From SGZJ01 sp949372955 (lineage in GTDB: Bacteria; Bacteroidota; Bacteroidia; Flavobacteriales; Flavobacteriaceae), in NCBI GenBank assembly GCA_949372955.1, contig CASIAX010000002.1, positions 1 through 50,903 of the forward strand: a stretch of 50,903 nucleotides of DNA. Direction: 5' to 3'. The notes under the pieces are model-generated. The model was given only the letters and a program-made list of their open reading frames with translations, was not told the origin of the DNA and made no database searches. Shown here one piece after another: positions 5,997 to 14,382 of the stretch (position 1 is its first letter; each line of letters opens with the position of its first letter). The position numbers and the translations under genes are program-made.

Positions 5997-6071
5997 TCGG
6001 GGTGGCAGGATTCGAACCTGCGACCTCCGCGTCCCAAACGCGGCGCGATAACCGGGCTACGCTACACCCCG
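5997..6071 (-). tRNA. tRNA-Pro (anticodon TGG)
   Basis: Minus-strand cloverleaf with acceptor CGGGGTG/CACCCCG, anticodon stem CCGCG/CGCGG around TTTGGGA (TGG), and T-arm GCAGG-TTCGAAT-CCTGC. Middle gene of the cluster. Confidence 0.95.
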
Positions 6072-6076
6072 TAGCG

Positions 6077-6165
6077 TGGAGAGACAGGGATTCGAACCCT
6101 GGGTAAATGTTTCCACCTACGACGATTTAGCAAACCGTTCCTTTCGGCCACTCAGGCACCTCTCC
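6077..6165 (-). tRNA. tRNA-Ser (anticodon GCT)
   Basis: Minus-strand class II tRNA of about 89 nt. It has acceptor GGAGAGG/TCTCTCC, a long variable arm (TAGGTGGAAACATTTACC region), anticodon stem ACGGT/ATCGT around TTGCTAA (GCT), and T-arm CAGGG-TTCGAAT-CCCTG. Confidence 0.95.
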
Positions 6166-6256
6166 AATCGAATACAATATTTCAAAAATTTATGCGGTTG
6201 CAAATGTAACTTTTCATCTTAAACAACGCAAGTATTTATTTAAAATTTTTTGATTA

Positions 6257-8302
6257 TTACTGCGGGTACTCAATTCTAATATGAAAAATATTAATCAACT
6301 TACTGATAAGCACTTTTTTGATTACTTCAATTTCTTTAAAAGTAATATTTGCATTAATAAATTGATTACTACTAATTTGCTTATGGACTATGAGATTAAC
6401 AAACTCATTGATTTTTATAAAATCCGGGTTTTTCAAACTTTTTGATGCTGCCTCTACCCCATCGCACATCATTACAATTGCTGTTTCTTTTGAAAAAGGC
6501 TTAGGACCTGGATACATATATTCCTTTTCATCTGGTTTAATTTCTAGTTTAGAGTCTTTATTATAAAAATAATAGACTAAACTAGTACCATGATGAGTTC
6601 TTATAAAATCAATAACTCTTTCTGGGATTTTATACTTTCTAGCAATTTCAATCCCGTCTATAACATGATTTAAAATTATTCGAACACTTTCTTTAGAATT
6701 TAATTCATCATGAGGATTTATTCCTGTTAATTGGTTTTCTGAAAAATAAGAAGGTCTGTTCATCTTACCAATATCATGGTATAAAGCTCCTACCCTAGCT
6801 AATAATGAATTGGCACCAACTTCATTTGCTGCTGCTTCCGCTAAATTAGCTACACTTAAGGAATGATTAAAAGTTCCTGGAGCTTTGTCTGAAAGCATCT
6901 TTAATAACTTAGAATTTGTGTCTGAAAGCTCTAATAATGAAACGTCTGAAACTAAACCAAAGACTTTTTCATAAATATAAATCAGCGGATGTACAAACAA
7001 TGTAGCTAATCCACATAAGATGAATAAAATAAAATTTTCAAGTTTGATAAATTCAATACCTCCTTCATAGATTACAAAAAAGGAGAAATAAGCTACTATG
7101 TAAATAGCAGTAATTTGACTGACAGCAATAAATAAGTTTGCTCTTTTATAAAGATCTGAAACTGATAGTATTATTACTATTCCTGCAATTATATTTAAAA
7201 ATATATATTCAAAGTTATTTGGTACTATAAAGCCAATTAGTAGTATTGTGACTACATGTACGAAAAATGAAGTTCTAGAATCAAAAAAGGCCTTTAGAAT
7301 TAATGGAAGAATACATATTGGTATTACATAAACATATGATGAATTCAAGTTTACAACTAAAGTAGTAACTCCAATCATTAAGACTATGTTGAAGTATATA
7401 AATGTTAGCTTGTTGTTATTTTGGTAAAGTTCCTTTTTATACTTTCTCAAAAACAACAATATCATTACTAGACCTAAAGACACTAAAATACTATATGCAA
7501 TTAAAATTAAATAGTAGTTTTCAGAACTCCAGTTCTCATTTTCATATTCCTGTTCTAATGATTTTAAAATCATTAATTTTTCCTTATCTACAACTTCTCC
7601 TTTGGAAATAATTAAAGTTTGCTTATCTATCATACCTCTGTACATAGAAACTTTCGATACGGCCTCATCATTAGCATTTACAGATAAATCTTTATTGTAG
7701 GTTATATTAGGTTCTAATATCTCAAATAAAATTGAATTGATTTGATTACTATTATTTGAGAAGCTTTTTTCAATAACTAAATTATTAATATATACCGATA
7801 AATCTTGCGGCATAAGCAGACTAGAAAAAGTTAGATTTTTAATAATTATATTGTTGGATACAATAGATATTTTTTGATTAGGGTTATAATCATAATTAAC
7901 ATCAGAAAATCCTTTATTATATATATCAAGAGCAATAAACTTAACCGAATTTATAATAGAATCTTTATTAGGATAATTTTTTAAGTCTTCTAGAAAAGGA
8001 AACAACTTAGAATCGATTATAGAATCTAAATTATCATCAGTAATTATTAAATCAAAGTATGCAGGAGTTTTGATTTTAATTTCTTTCACTTCATTTTCCA
8101 AATCAAATGAGTTTTTTAAAACTGCAAAATTAAAAGGAGCATACAAGTTTTCTGATTGCCAAGGTTTTCCGTTCTCAAAACTATATTTGAACTTCCCACT
8201 TTTAGGAAACATAGAAACTATTAAGTATACTGAGACGCATACAAGAATAACTTTATAAATAAAATTATAGTTTTTGTACAGCTTATTTAGATATTTAATC
8301 AT
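6257..8302 (-). CDS. pgpH: 7TM-HD domain phosphohydrolase, PgpH-type c-di-AMP phosphodiesterase
   Basis: The protein has about 681 residues from the ATG at 8302; a TTG six bases upstream is less likely. An N-terminal membrane anchor is followed by a large extracytoplasmic domain (about residues 40-260). Around seven hydrophobic helices follow (about 265-445), then a cytosolic HD domain with the HDIG motif (ALYHDIGKMNRPSYF) and a second metal-ligand region (LNHVIDGIEIARKY, RTHHGTSLVYYF). This order is that of the PgpH/YqfF family, which hydrolyses cyclic di-AMP to pApA in Gram-positives and Bacteroidota. The function is inferred from family membership. It stands alone, divergent from the thiolase gene. 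Confidence 0.9.
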   Translation of the reverse strand: MIKYLNKLYKNYNFIYKVILVCVSVYLIVSMFPKSGKFKYSFENGKPWQSENLYAPFNFAVLKNSFDLENEVKEIKIKTPAYFDLIITDDNLDSIIDSKLFPFLEDLKNYPNKDSIINSVKFIALDIYNKGFSDVNYDYNPNQKISIVSNNIIIKNLTFSSLLMPQDLSVYINNLVIEKSFSNNSNQINSILFEILEPNITYNKDLSVNANDEAVSKVSMYRGMIDKQTLIISKGEVVDKEKLMILKSLEQEYENENWSSENYYLILIAYSILVSLGLVMILLFLRKYKKELYQNNNKLTFIYFNIVLMIGVTTLVVNLNSSYVYVIPICILPLILKAFFDSRTSFFVHVVTILLIGFIVPNNFEYIFLNIIAGIVIILSVSDLYKRANLFIAVSQITAIYIVAYFSFFVIYEGGIEFIKLENFILFILCGLATLFVHPLIYIYEKVFGLVSDVSLLELSDTNSKLLKMLSDKAPGTFNHSLSVANLAEAAANEVGANSLLARVGALYHDIGKMNRPSYFSENQLTGINPHDELNSKESVRIILNHVIDGIEIARKYKIPERVIDFIRTHHGTSLVYYFYNKDSKLEIKPDEKEYMYPGPKPFSKETAIVMMCDGVEAASKSLKNPDFIKINEFVNLIVHKQISSNQFINANITFKEIEVIKKVLISKLINIFHIRIEYPQ

Positions 8303-8386
8303 TAACAAATATTAATTATTATTATAAATTTAATGTTATTAATAATTACAAAAAATTTTATGTACAGATATTTTATATAATTTTAT

Positions 8387-8394
8387 TACTTTCG
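8387..8394 (+). promoter_or_regulatory. Possible -7 element of the thiolase gene (TACTTTCG)
   Basis: It matches TAnnTTTG at all but one fixed position and lies about 20 bp before the ATG at 8414. No clear -33 TTTG is seen at the expected spacing. Confidence 0.35.
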
Positions 8395-8413
8395 TAAAAT
8401 AACTAAATTTATA

Positions 8414-9589
8414 ATGAAAGAAGTCGTAATAGTATCAGCTGTAAGAACACCTATTGGTAGTTTTTTAGGAGCTTTATCTAAAGTTCCTGCACCAATATTG
8501 GGGGGTATAGCAATTAAAGGTGCTTTGGAGAAAGTTAACTTAGACCCGTCAGTAGTTAATGAAGTATTAATGGGACATGTTGTCCAAGCAGGTGTTGGTC
8601 AAGCTCCGGCAAGACAAGCAGCATTAAATGCTGGGATTCCTGATAATGTTCCATGTACTACGATTAATAAAGTCTGTTCTTCTGGCATGAAAAGTATAAT
8701 GCAAGCGGCTCAATCAATTGCTTTAGGCGATAATGATATCGTTATTGCTGGAGGTATGGAAAACATGAGCTTAATACCTCATTACTTTAGTGCTAGGGTT
8801 GCTACAAAATTTGGCTCAAAAGAACTTACTGATGGACTTCAAATAGATGGTCTTATAGATTTTTATAATAAAGAAGCTATGGGTGTTTTAGCGGATTTAT
8901 GTGCTTCAGAGCATGATTTTTCAAAGCAAGAACAAGATGATTTTGCCGTGAACTCCTATATGCGATCTAAAGACGCTTGGGATTCAGGTAAGTTTAACAA
9001 TGAAATAATTCCAGTTGAAATAAAAGACAGAAGAGGTAACATCACGATTATCAATGAAGATGAAGAATACAAGAATTTTAATGAAGAAAAACTACGATCA
9101 TTAAGACCTGTATTTACTAAAGGAGGTACGGTAACTGCAGGAAATGCTTCGACTATAAATGATGGAGCATCTGCTTTAGTGTTAATGAGTCTTGAGAAAT
9201 GTAAAGAATTAAAATTAAAGCCATTAGTTAAAATAATCAGTTATGCGGATGCTGCTCAAGACCCAAAATGGTTTACAACTAGCCCAGCTAAAGCTGTTCC
9301 TCTAGCTTTAGCAAAAGCAAAAATGAATATTAACGATATAGATCTATTTGAGTTTAATGAAGCTTTTTCAGTAGTTGGTTTAGCAAATATGAAAATATTA
9401 AATATTGATAAAAATAAAGTAAATGTAAATGGTGGAGCTGTTTCTTTGGGACATCCACTTGGCTGCTCAGGTGCAAGAATAGTAACTACCTTAATAAATA
9501 CTTTGATTCAAAACAATAAAGACACTGGTTTAGCTGCTATTTGTAATGGAGGTGGAGGTGCATCATCTATAATAATACAACGTAATTAA
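8414..9589 (+). CDS. Acetyl-CoA C-acyltransferase (thiolase)
   Basis: This 391-residue protein has the usual thiolase length. The acyl-accepting cysteine sits in INKVCSSGMKS (about residue 88), the NEAF motif is at about 316, and the C-terminal His and Cys lie in GGAVSLGHPLGCSGAR and AAICNGGGGASS. It condenses or cleaves acetoacetyl-CoA (or longer 3-ketoacyl-CoA) in the cytosol. The sequence fits the biosynthetic AtoB/PhaA type, but a beta-oxidation FadA role cannot be excluded because no fadB-like partner is in the window. It is followed after five bases by the C40 peptidase gene and probably shares its transcript. Confidence 0.92.
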   Translation: MKEVVIVSAVRTPIGSFLGALSKVPAPILGGIAIKGALEKVNLDPSVVNEVLMGHVVQAGVGQAPARQAALNAGIPDNVPCTTINKVCSSGMKSIMQAAQSIALGDNDIVIAGGMENMSLIPHYFSARVATKFGSKELTDGLQIDGLIDFYNKEAMGVLADLCASEHDFSKQEQDDFAVNSYMRSKDAWDSGKFNNEIIPVEIKDRRGNITIINEDEEYKNFNEEKLRSLRPVFTKGGTVTAGNASTINDGASALVLMSLEKCKELKLKPLVKIISYADAAQDPKWFTTSPAKAVPLALAKAKMNINDIDLFEFNEAFSVVGLANMKILNIDKNKVNVNGGAVSLGHPLGCSGARIVTTLINTLIQNNKDTGLAAICNGGGGASSIIIQRN

Positions 9590-9594
9590 TTATA

Positions 9595-10344
9595 ATGTTA
9601 TTTGGGATATGTTTATTAAGTATTGTACCAATGCGTGCAGAACCAAAGGATACTAGTGAGTTAGTCTCTCAAGTTATCTATGGAGAAAGTTTTAAAATTA
9701 TTGAACAAAGAACCAACTGGAGCTTAATAAAATTATCTTTTGATAATTATAATGGTTGGATAGATAATAAACAACTTGTTGAAATCAGTAAAACAGTCTA
9801 TGATTTAACAATTTCTGAAGCCAATATTTATTCTTCTGATTTAATTGAATTTATACAAATAAATAATAAAGGACTCTTGACTATTCCTTTTGGGTCTACG
9901 TTAAACTCCATAAAACTTTTTGACCATTCTTTTGATGGTAACACTACAAAAACTGTTCAACCCAAAGAAAACCTAGTAAAGACATCACTTCTTTTTATTA
10001 ACTCCCCTTATTTGTGGGGAGGTAGAACTCCTTTTGGCATAGATTGCTCTGGATTTACACAAATGATTTATAAAATTAACGGATACAAAATAGACAGAGA
10101 TGCTAAGGATCAAGTAAAAACAGGAGCATCTCTTAGTTTTATAGAAGAGTCAGAACCAGGTGATTTAGCATTTTTTGATAACAAGGAAGGTGATATTGTC
10201 CATGTAGGAATCATTATGGAAGATAACCACATTATACACGCCCACGGTCAAGTTAGAATTGATAGACTAGATCAAACAGGGATATATAACGTTGACACTA
10301 AGAAACACACACATAAATTAAGAGTTATAAAGAAAATTATTTAA
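9595..10344 (+). CDS. SH3 plus NlpC/P60 (C40) cysteine peptidase
   Basis: The 249-residue protein starts with a bacterial SH3-like domain (PMRAEPKDTSELVSQVIYGE ... GWIDNKQL, about residues 12-65). It has a C-terminal NlpC/P60 domain with the catalytic Cys in FGIDCSGFTQMIY (about residue 151), a His in DIVHVGIIM and a further His in HAHGQVRID. The family cleaves peptide stems of peptidoglycan (gamma-D-Glu to diamino acid bonds). No signal peptide is seen from the ATG used; related flavobacterial proteins also begin near this point, so it may act on recycled muropeptides in the cytosol or be exported another way. Its stop overlaps the convergent TPR gene by four bases. Confidence 0.88.
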   Translation: MLFGICLLSIVPMRAEPKDTSELVSQVIYGESFKIIEQRTNWSLIKLSFDNYNGWIDNKQLVEISKTVYDLTISEANIYSSDLIEFIQINNKGLLTIPFGSTLNSIKLFDHSFDGNTTKTVQPKENLVKTSLLFINSPYLWGGRTPFGIDCSGFTQMIYKINGYKIDRDAKDQVKTGASLSFIEESEPGDLAFFDNKEGDIVHVGIIMEDNHIIHAHGQVRIDRLDQTGIYNVDTKKHTHKLRVIKKII

Positions 10345-11618
10345 TTCTCTAATTGTTCGACTTTCTCTTTCATTAATTTATAATTAACATCGTCTCCAAG
10401 TGTAGAGTAAATATTCCTTAACGTCTTAGCAGCACTAATATTATCCTCCTCATTCGTCAAAATTGTAAGAAGGTAAGGAACAGCTTCATTATAAATATCA
10501 TTTCTCAAATCTTGAAGATCATCATACCTGTTATAATCCGCATTAGATGTTCCTAAAGAATTCATCTCTTCAATAATTCCGGCTTCTTGACCTAAAATAA
10601 GTGCAGCCATATTTAAATAGGCTTTAGTATACTTTGGATCAACTTTAATAGCTTTGTCATAATACATCTTAGCTTTCTCTATCTCATCATTATTTGCAGA
10701 AACTACTCCTAAATTAAATAACAAATCTGCATTTGATGGATCAATCTTCAGAGCTTGAGAAATTAAAACTTTATAAGCTTCTACGTCACCTAACTCCCAT
10801 TTAATATTTGATTCTAATAAAATTAAATTAATATCTTCTGAGCTAATTTCTTTTGCTTTATAGATATAACTTAATGCGTTGTCAGTATCACCAAGGTTTT
10901 TGTATATGGCCGCCATAGATCTAAACACATTTAGCTGAACAGAAACTGTCAATTCATTTCTTCCATCTTTATGTGACCCGGCTTTTACAAATAAATCACG
11001 ATTGGATTCACTTGCAAATGATTGCTCTTCACCAGTCTCAACTTCAATGGCATAGTAATTAGTTGATACACCTGTGAACCCTAGATCTTCTAGTTCTCTA
11101 TAAAAATCCATAGCTACATCAAAATCTTTAGTTTCAGTAGCTAAAAGAGCTGCGTTGTATAGATATAAAGTGTCTGATGGAGAGACTCTAAAGGCAGATT
11201 CTAGATTAGCATACGAAGTTTTGTAGTCTTTTAAATCTAGTGCACCTTTAGCATTCTCTACAAACTTATTAAGCATAGCAGATTTAAGCGGTCTAACCTT
11301 TTCTGTGTAATTTTTGTAAGTTAATTCTTCTTCAAGAGAGATCACTTTTTTAAAATTATCTAATGCTAAATATGCATCAGCCAACGAAGACTCCCCATCT
11401 GCATAATAAGAAACACCCTTTAAATAATGGTATTTGATTTTAATCTTATTATCTGCATCTTGAAGATCATATTTTTCTACTTCAACAATGTTTTCTTTTG
11501 CAGTTACAAAATCTTTAGTTTTCAACGCTTTTTCAACAGCTTTTAATTCCTTTTTTTGTGCGAAACTGTTAAAAAAGATTAAGGTAAATATTATGACTAT
11601 AAGTTTATGATTTTTCAT
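10341..11618 (-). CDS. Exported tetratricopeptide-repeat protein (425 aa)
   Basis: A signal peptide (MKNHKLIVIIFTLIFFNSFAQ) is followed by helical repeats throughout. Clear TPR units include KNLGDTDNALSYIYKAKEIS, LLFNLGVVSANNDEIEKAKM and YYDKAIKVDPKYTKAYLNMA. The last 80 residues hold YLLTILTNEEDNISAAKTLR. TPR arrays bind protein partners; the partner here is unknown. The gene lies just downstream of gyrA in the same direction (26 bp gap) and may be co-transcribed with it, a pairing I recall from other flavobacteria. Confidence 0.8.
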   Translation of the reverse strand: MKNHKLIVIIFTLIFFNSFAQKKELKAVEKALKTKDFVTAKENIVEVEKYDLQDADNKIKIKYHYLKGVSYYADGESSLADAYLALDNFKKVISLEEELTYKNYTEKVRPLKSAMLNKFVENAKGALDLKDYKTSYANLESAFRVSPSDTLYLYNAALLATETKDFDVAMDFYRELEDLGFTGVSTNYYAIEVETGEEQSFASESNRDLFVKAGSHKDGRNELTVSVQLNVFRSMAAIYKNLGDTDNALSYIYKAKEISSEDINLILLESNIKWELGDVEAYKVLISQALKIDPSNADLLFNLGVVSANNDEIEKAKMYYDKAIKVDPKYTKAYLNMAALILGQEAGIIEEMNSLGTSNADYNRYDDLQDLRNDIYNEAVPYLLTILTNEEDNISAAKTLRNIYSTLGDDVNYKLMKEKVEQLEN

Positions 11619-11644
11619 TTGTTTTAAATTGGAGTTTTATTATT

Positions 11645-14170
11645 TTATTCTTCATTTGATAAAGGTTCTTCAGTTGATTCTTCTTGGTTATCAATTTCCG
11701 TACTTAATGCTTCTTCATCTATATCCTCATCTTCCTCATGCATTACTTTTGCTACGGCAGCAATAGAATCATTTGCTTTTAAGTTTATAAGCTTAACTCC
11801 CTGAGTTGCTCTACCCATTACTCTCAAATTTTCAACAGCTAACCTAATTGCAATACCAGATTTATTAATTATCATAAGATCATCAGCATCACTAACGTTT
11901 TTGATAGCTACTAAATCACCAGTTTTTTCAGTAATTGAAATTGTTTTAACTCCCTTACCTCCTCTATTTGTAATCCTGTAATCTTCTAAACTTGATCTTT
12001 TACCGTAACCATTTTCTGAAACAACTAATACATCACTTTCCATATCATTTACTGCTATCATCCCAATAGCCTCATCATTTTCACTTTGAAGTCTAACGCC
12101 ACGAACGCCTGAAGCACCCCTACCCATTGGCCTGGTTTTAGCCTCTTCAAATCGAATAGCTTTTCCAGATTTTAATGCGATCATTACTTGACTCTCACCA
12201 TTAGTTAATTTAGCTTCGAAAAGTTCATCATCATCTTTAATAGTTATTGCATTAATTCCGTTAGTTCTTGGTCTTGAATACTGTTCAAGTAATGTCTTTT
12301 TAACTTGACCTTTTTTAGTTGCCATAATGACATAATGACTATTAATGTATTCTTCATCTTTTAGATCTTGAGTACATATAAAAGCTTTTACTTTATCATC
12401 TTGCTCAATATTTATTAGATTTTGAATTGCTCTTCCTTTAGAAATCTTTGTACCTTCTGGTATTTCATACACTCTCATCCAGAAACATTTACCTTTTTGC
12501 GTAAAAAACAACATGTATTGGTGATTTGTTCCTACAAATAAGTGTTCTAAAAAATCTTCATTCCTTGTAGTGGATGCTTTTTGACCAACCCCACCTCTGT
12601 GTTGAGTTTTATAAGCATCAAGTGGAGTTCTTTTAATATAACCAGCATGTGATATTGTAATTACAACTTGCTCATCTGGAATCATATCTTCTATAGATAA
12701 ATCACCACCTGAATATTCAATAACTGATCTTCTTTCATCTCCATATTTAGTTTTTACTTCTAATAATTCATTAGAAATAATTTCCATTCTTCTATCTTTT
12801 TTGTCTAAAATATCTTTTAAATCTATTATTAATATTGTAATACTCTCAAATTCAGCTCTTAACTTGTCTTGCTCTAAACCAGTAAGTTGTCTAAGTCTCA
12901 TTTCTACAATAGCTTTAGACTGGATTTCTGATAATTTAAAGTTGGTGATTAATTTATTTCTCGCTTCATCCGCATTAGAAGAAGATCTAATTAGTGCAAT
13001 AACTTTATCAATATTATCAGAAGCTATAATTAAACCCTCTAAAATATGAGCTCTTTCTTCTGCTTTCCTTAATTCATACTTTGTTCTTCTAACAACAACA
13101 TCATGTCTATGCTCAACAAAATAATGAATCATTTCCTTCAAATTTAGCATTTGAGGCCTTCCCTTAACTAGCGCTATATTATTTACACTAAATGAAGATT
13201 GAAGTGCTGTATACTTATATAACTTATTTAAAACAATATTTGGTATAGCATCTCTTTTTAAGATATAAACTATACGCATTCCATTTCTATCAGACTCATC
13301 TCTAATAGATGCTATTCCTTCAAGTTTTTTATTATTAACAAGGTCCGCTGTTTTCTTAATCATATCAGCTTTATTAACCTGATATGGAATCTCCGTTATA
13401 ATTATACATTCTCTTCCACTTACTTCTTCAATATTAGCTTTAGCTCTTACTACAACTCTACCTCTACCAGTTTTAAAAGCTTCTTTAACTCCGTCGTATC
13501 CATATATAACTCCACCGGTTGGAAAATCAGGTGCTTTGATGTGCGTTATTAGCTCGTCTATATCAATATCATTATTTTTAATATAAGCAATCGTTCCATC
13601 AATTACTTCAGATAAATTGTGTGGAGGCATATTAGTTGCCATTCCTACGGCTATCCCAGATGCTCCATTAATTAATAGTCCAGGAATTCTTGTTGGAAGT
13701 ACAGTAGGCTCGTTTAATGTGTCATCAAAATTTAATCTATGGTCTACAGTATCCTTATCTATATCGGCTAACATATCTTCCGATATCTTTTTCATTCTAG
13801 CTTCAGTATATCTCATGGCAGCTGGACTATCTCCATCGACAGATCCAAAGTTACCTTGACCATCTACTAATAGGTATCTCAAACTCCAGTCTTGCGCCAT
13901 TCTTACCATAGCATCGTATACAGATGTATCTCCATGAGGATGGTACTTACCTAGAACTTCTCCAACAATTCTAGCAGACTTTTTATGTGCTCCACTAGCT
14001 CTTATACCTAATTCATGCATTCCATAAAGAACTCTTCTATGGACAGGCTTAAGTCCATCTCTAACGTCTGGTAATGCTCTAGAAACGATAACAGACATTG
14101 AGTAATCAATGTATGCAGATTTCATTTGTTCCTCTATATTAATAGGGATTAATTTTTCTCCTTCAATCAT
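11645..14170 (-). CDS. gyrA: DNA gyrase subunit A
   Basis: The 841-residue protein begins MIEGEKLIPINIEEQMKSAY. It carries the breakage-reunion domain with the active-site tyrosine in AMRYTEARMKK (about residue 124) and the quinolone region KYHPHGDTSVYDAMVRMAQ. The C-terminal beta-pinwheel repeats have the GyrA-box-like motif QHRGGVGQK, which favours GyrA over ParC. The tail is acidic (EDEDIDEEALSTE...). With GyrB it introduces negative supercoils using ATP. Threonine takes the place of the usual serine at the position equal to E. coli Ser83; whether this matters for drug response is unknown. It is divergent from clpC across about 210 bp. Confidence 0.97.
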   Translation of the reverse strand: MIEGEKLIPINIEEQMKSAYIDYSMSVIVSRALPDVRDGLKPVHRRVLYGMHELGIRASGAHKKSARIVGEVLGKYHPHGDTSVYDAMVRMAQDWSLRYLLVDGQGNFGSVDGDSPAAMRYTEARMKKISEDMLADIDKDTVDHRLNFDDTLNEPTVLPTRIPGLLINGASGIAVGMATNMPPHNLSEVIDGTIAYIKNNDIDIDELITHIKAPDFPTGGVIYGYDGVKEAFKTGRGRVVVRAKANIEEVSGRECIIITEIPYQVNKADMIKKTADLVNNKKLEGIASIRDESDRNGMRIVYILKRDAIPNIVLNKLYKYTALQSSFSVNNIALVKGRPQMLNLKEMIHYFVEHRHDVVVRRTKYELRKAEERAHILEGLIIASDNIDKVIALIRSSSNADEARNKLITNFKLSEIQSKAIVEMRLRQLTGLEQDKLRAEFESITILIIDLKDILDKKDRRMEIISNELLEVKTKYGDERRSVIEYSGGDLSIEDMIPDEQVVITISHAGYIKRTPLDAYKTQHRGGVGQKASTTRNEDFLEHLFVGTNHQYMLFFTQKGKCFWMRVYEIPEGTKISKGRAIQNLINIEQDDKVKAFICTQDLKDEEYINSHYVIMATKKGQVKKTLLEQYSRPRTNGINAITIKDDDELFEAKLTNGESQVMIALKSGKAIRFEEAKTRPMGRGASGVRGVRLQSENDEAIGMIAVNDMESDVLVVSENGYGKRSSLEDYRITNRGGKGVKTISITEKTGDLVAIKNVSDADDLMIINKSGIAIRLAVENLRVMGRATQGVKLINLKANDSIAAVAKVMHEEDEDIDEEALSTEIDNQEESTEEPLSNEE

Positions 14171-14382
14171 AAGAAATTATTGTTATAAATTTAGTTGGTT
14201 CAGACCAATGGTAAATATAATAATTTAATCTGTTGAAAGTAAAAAAAAACAAGATTAAATAGTTAATTTTATTAACAATTTTACATACGTTATTAAATTA
14301 AAAAATAAATGATAAAAAATCTAATTGATAATTGTTTAACAATGAATGTTTAACTACATTTAATTTTAATTTATACAACTAT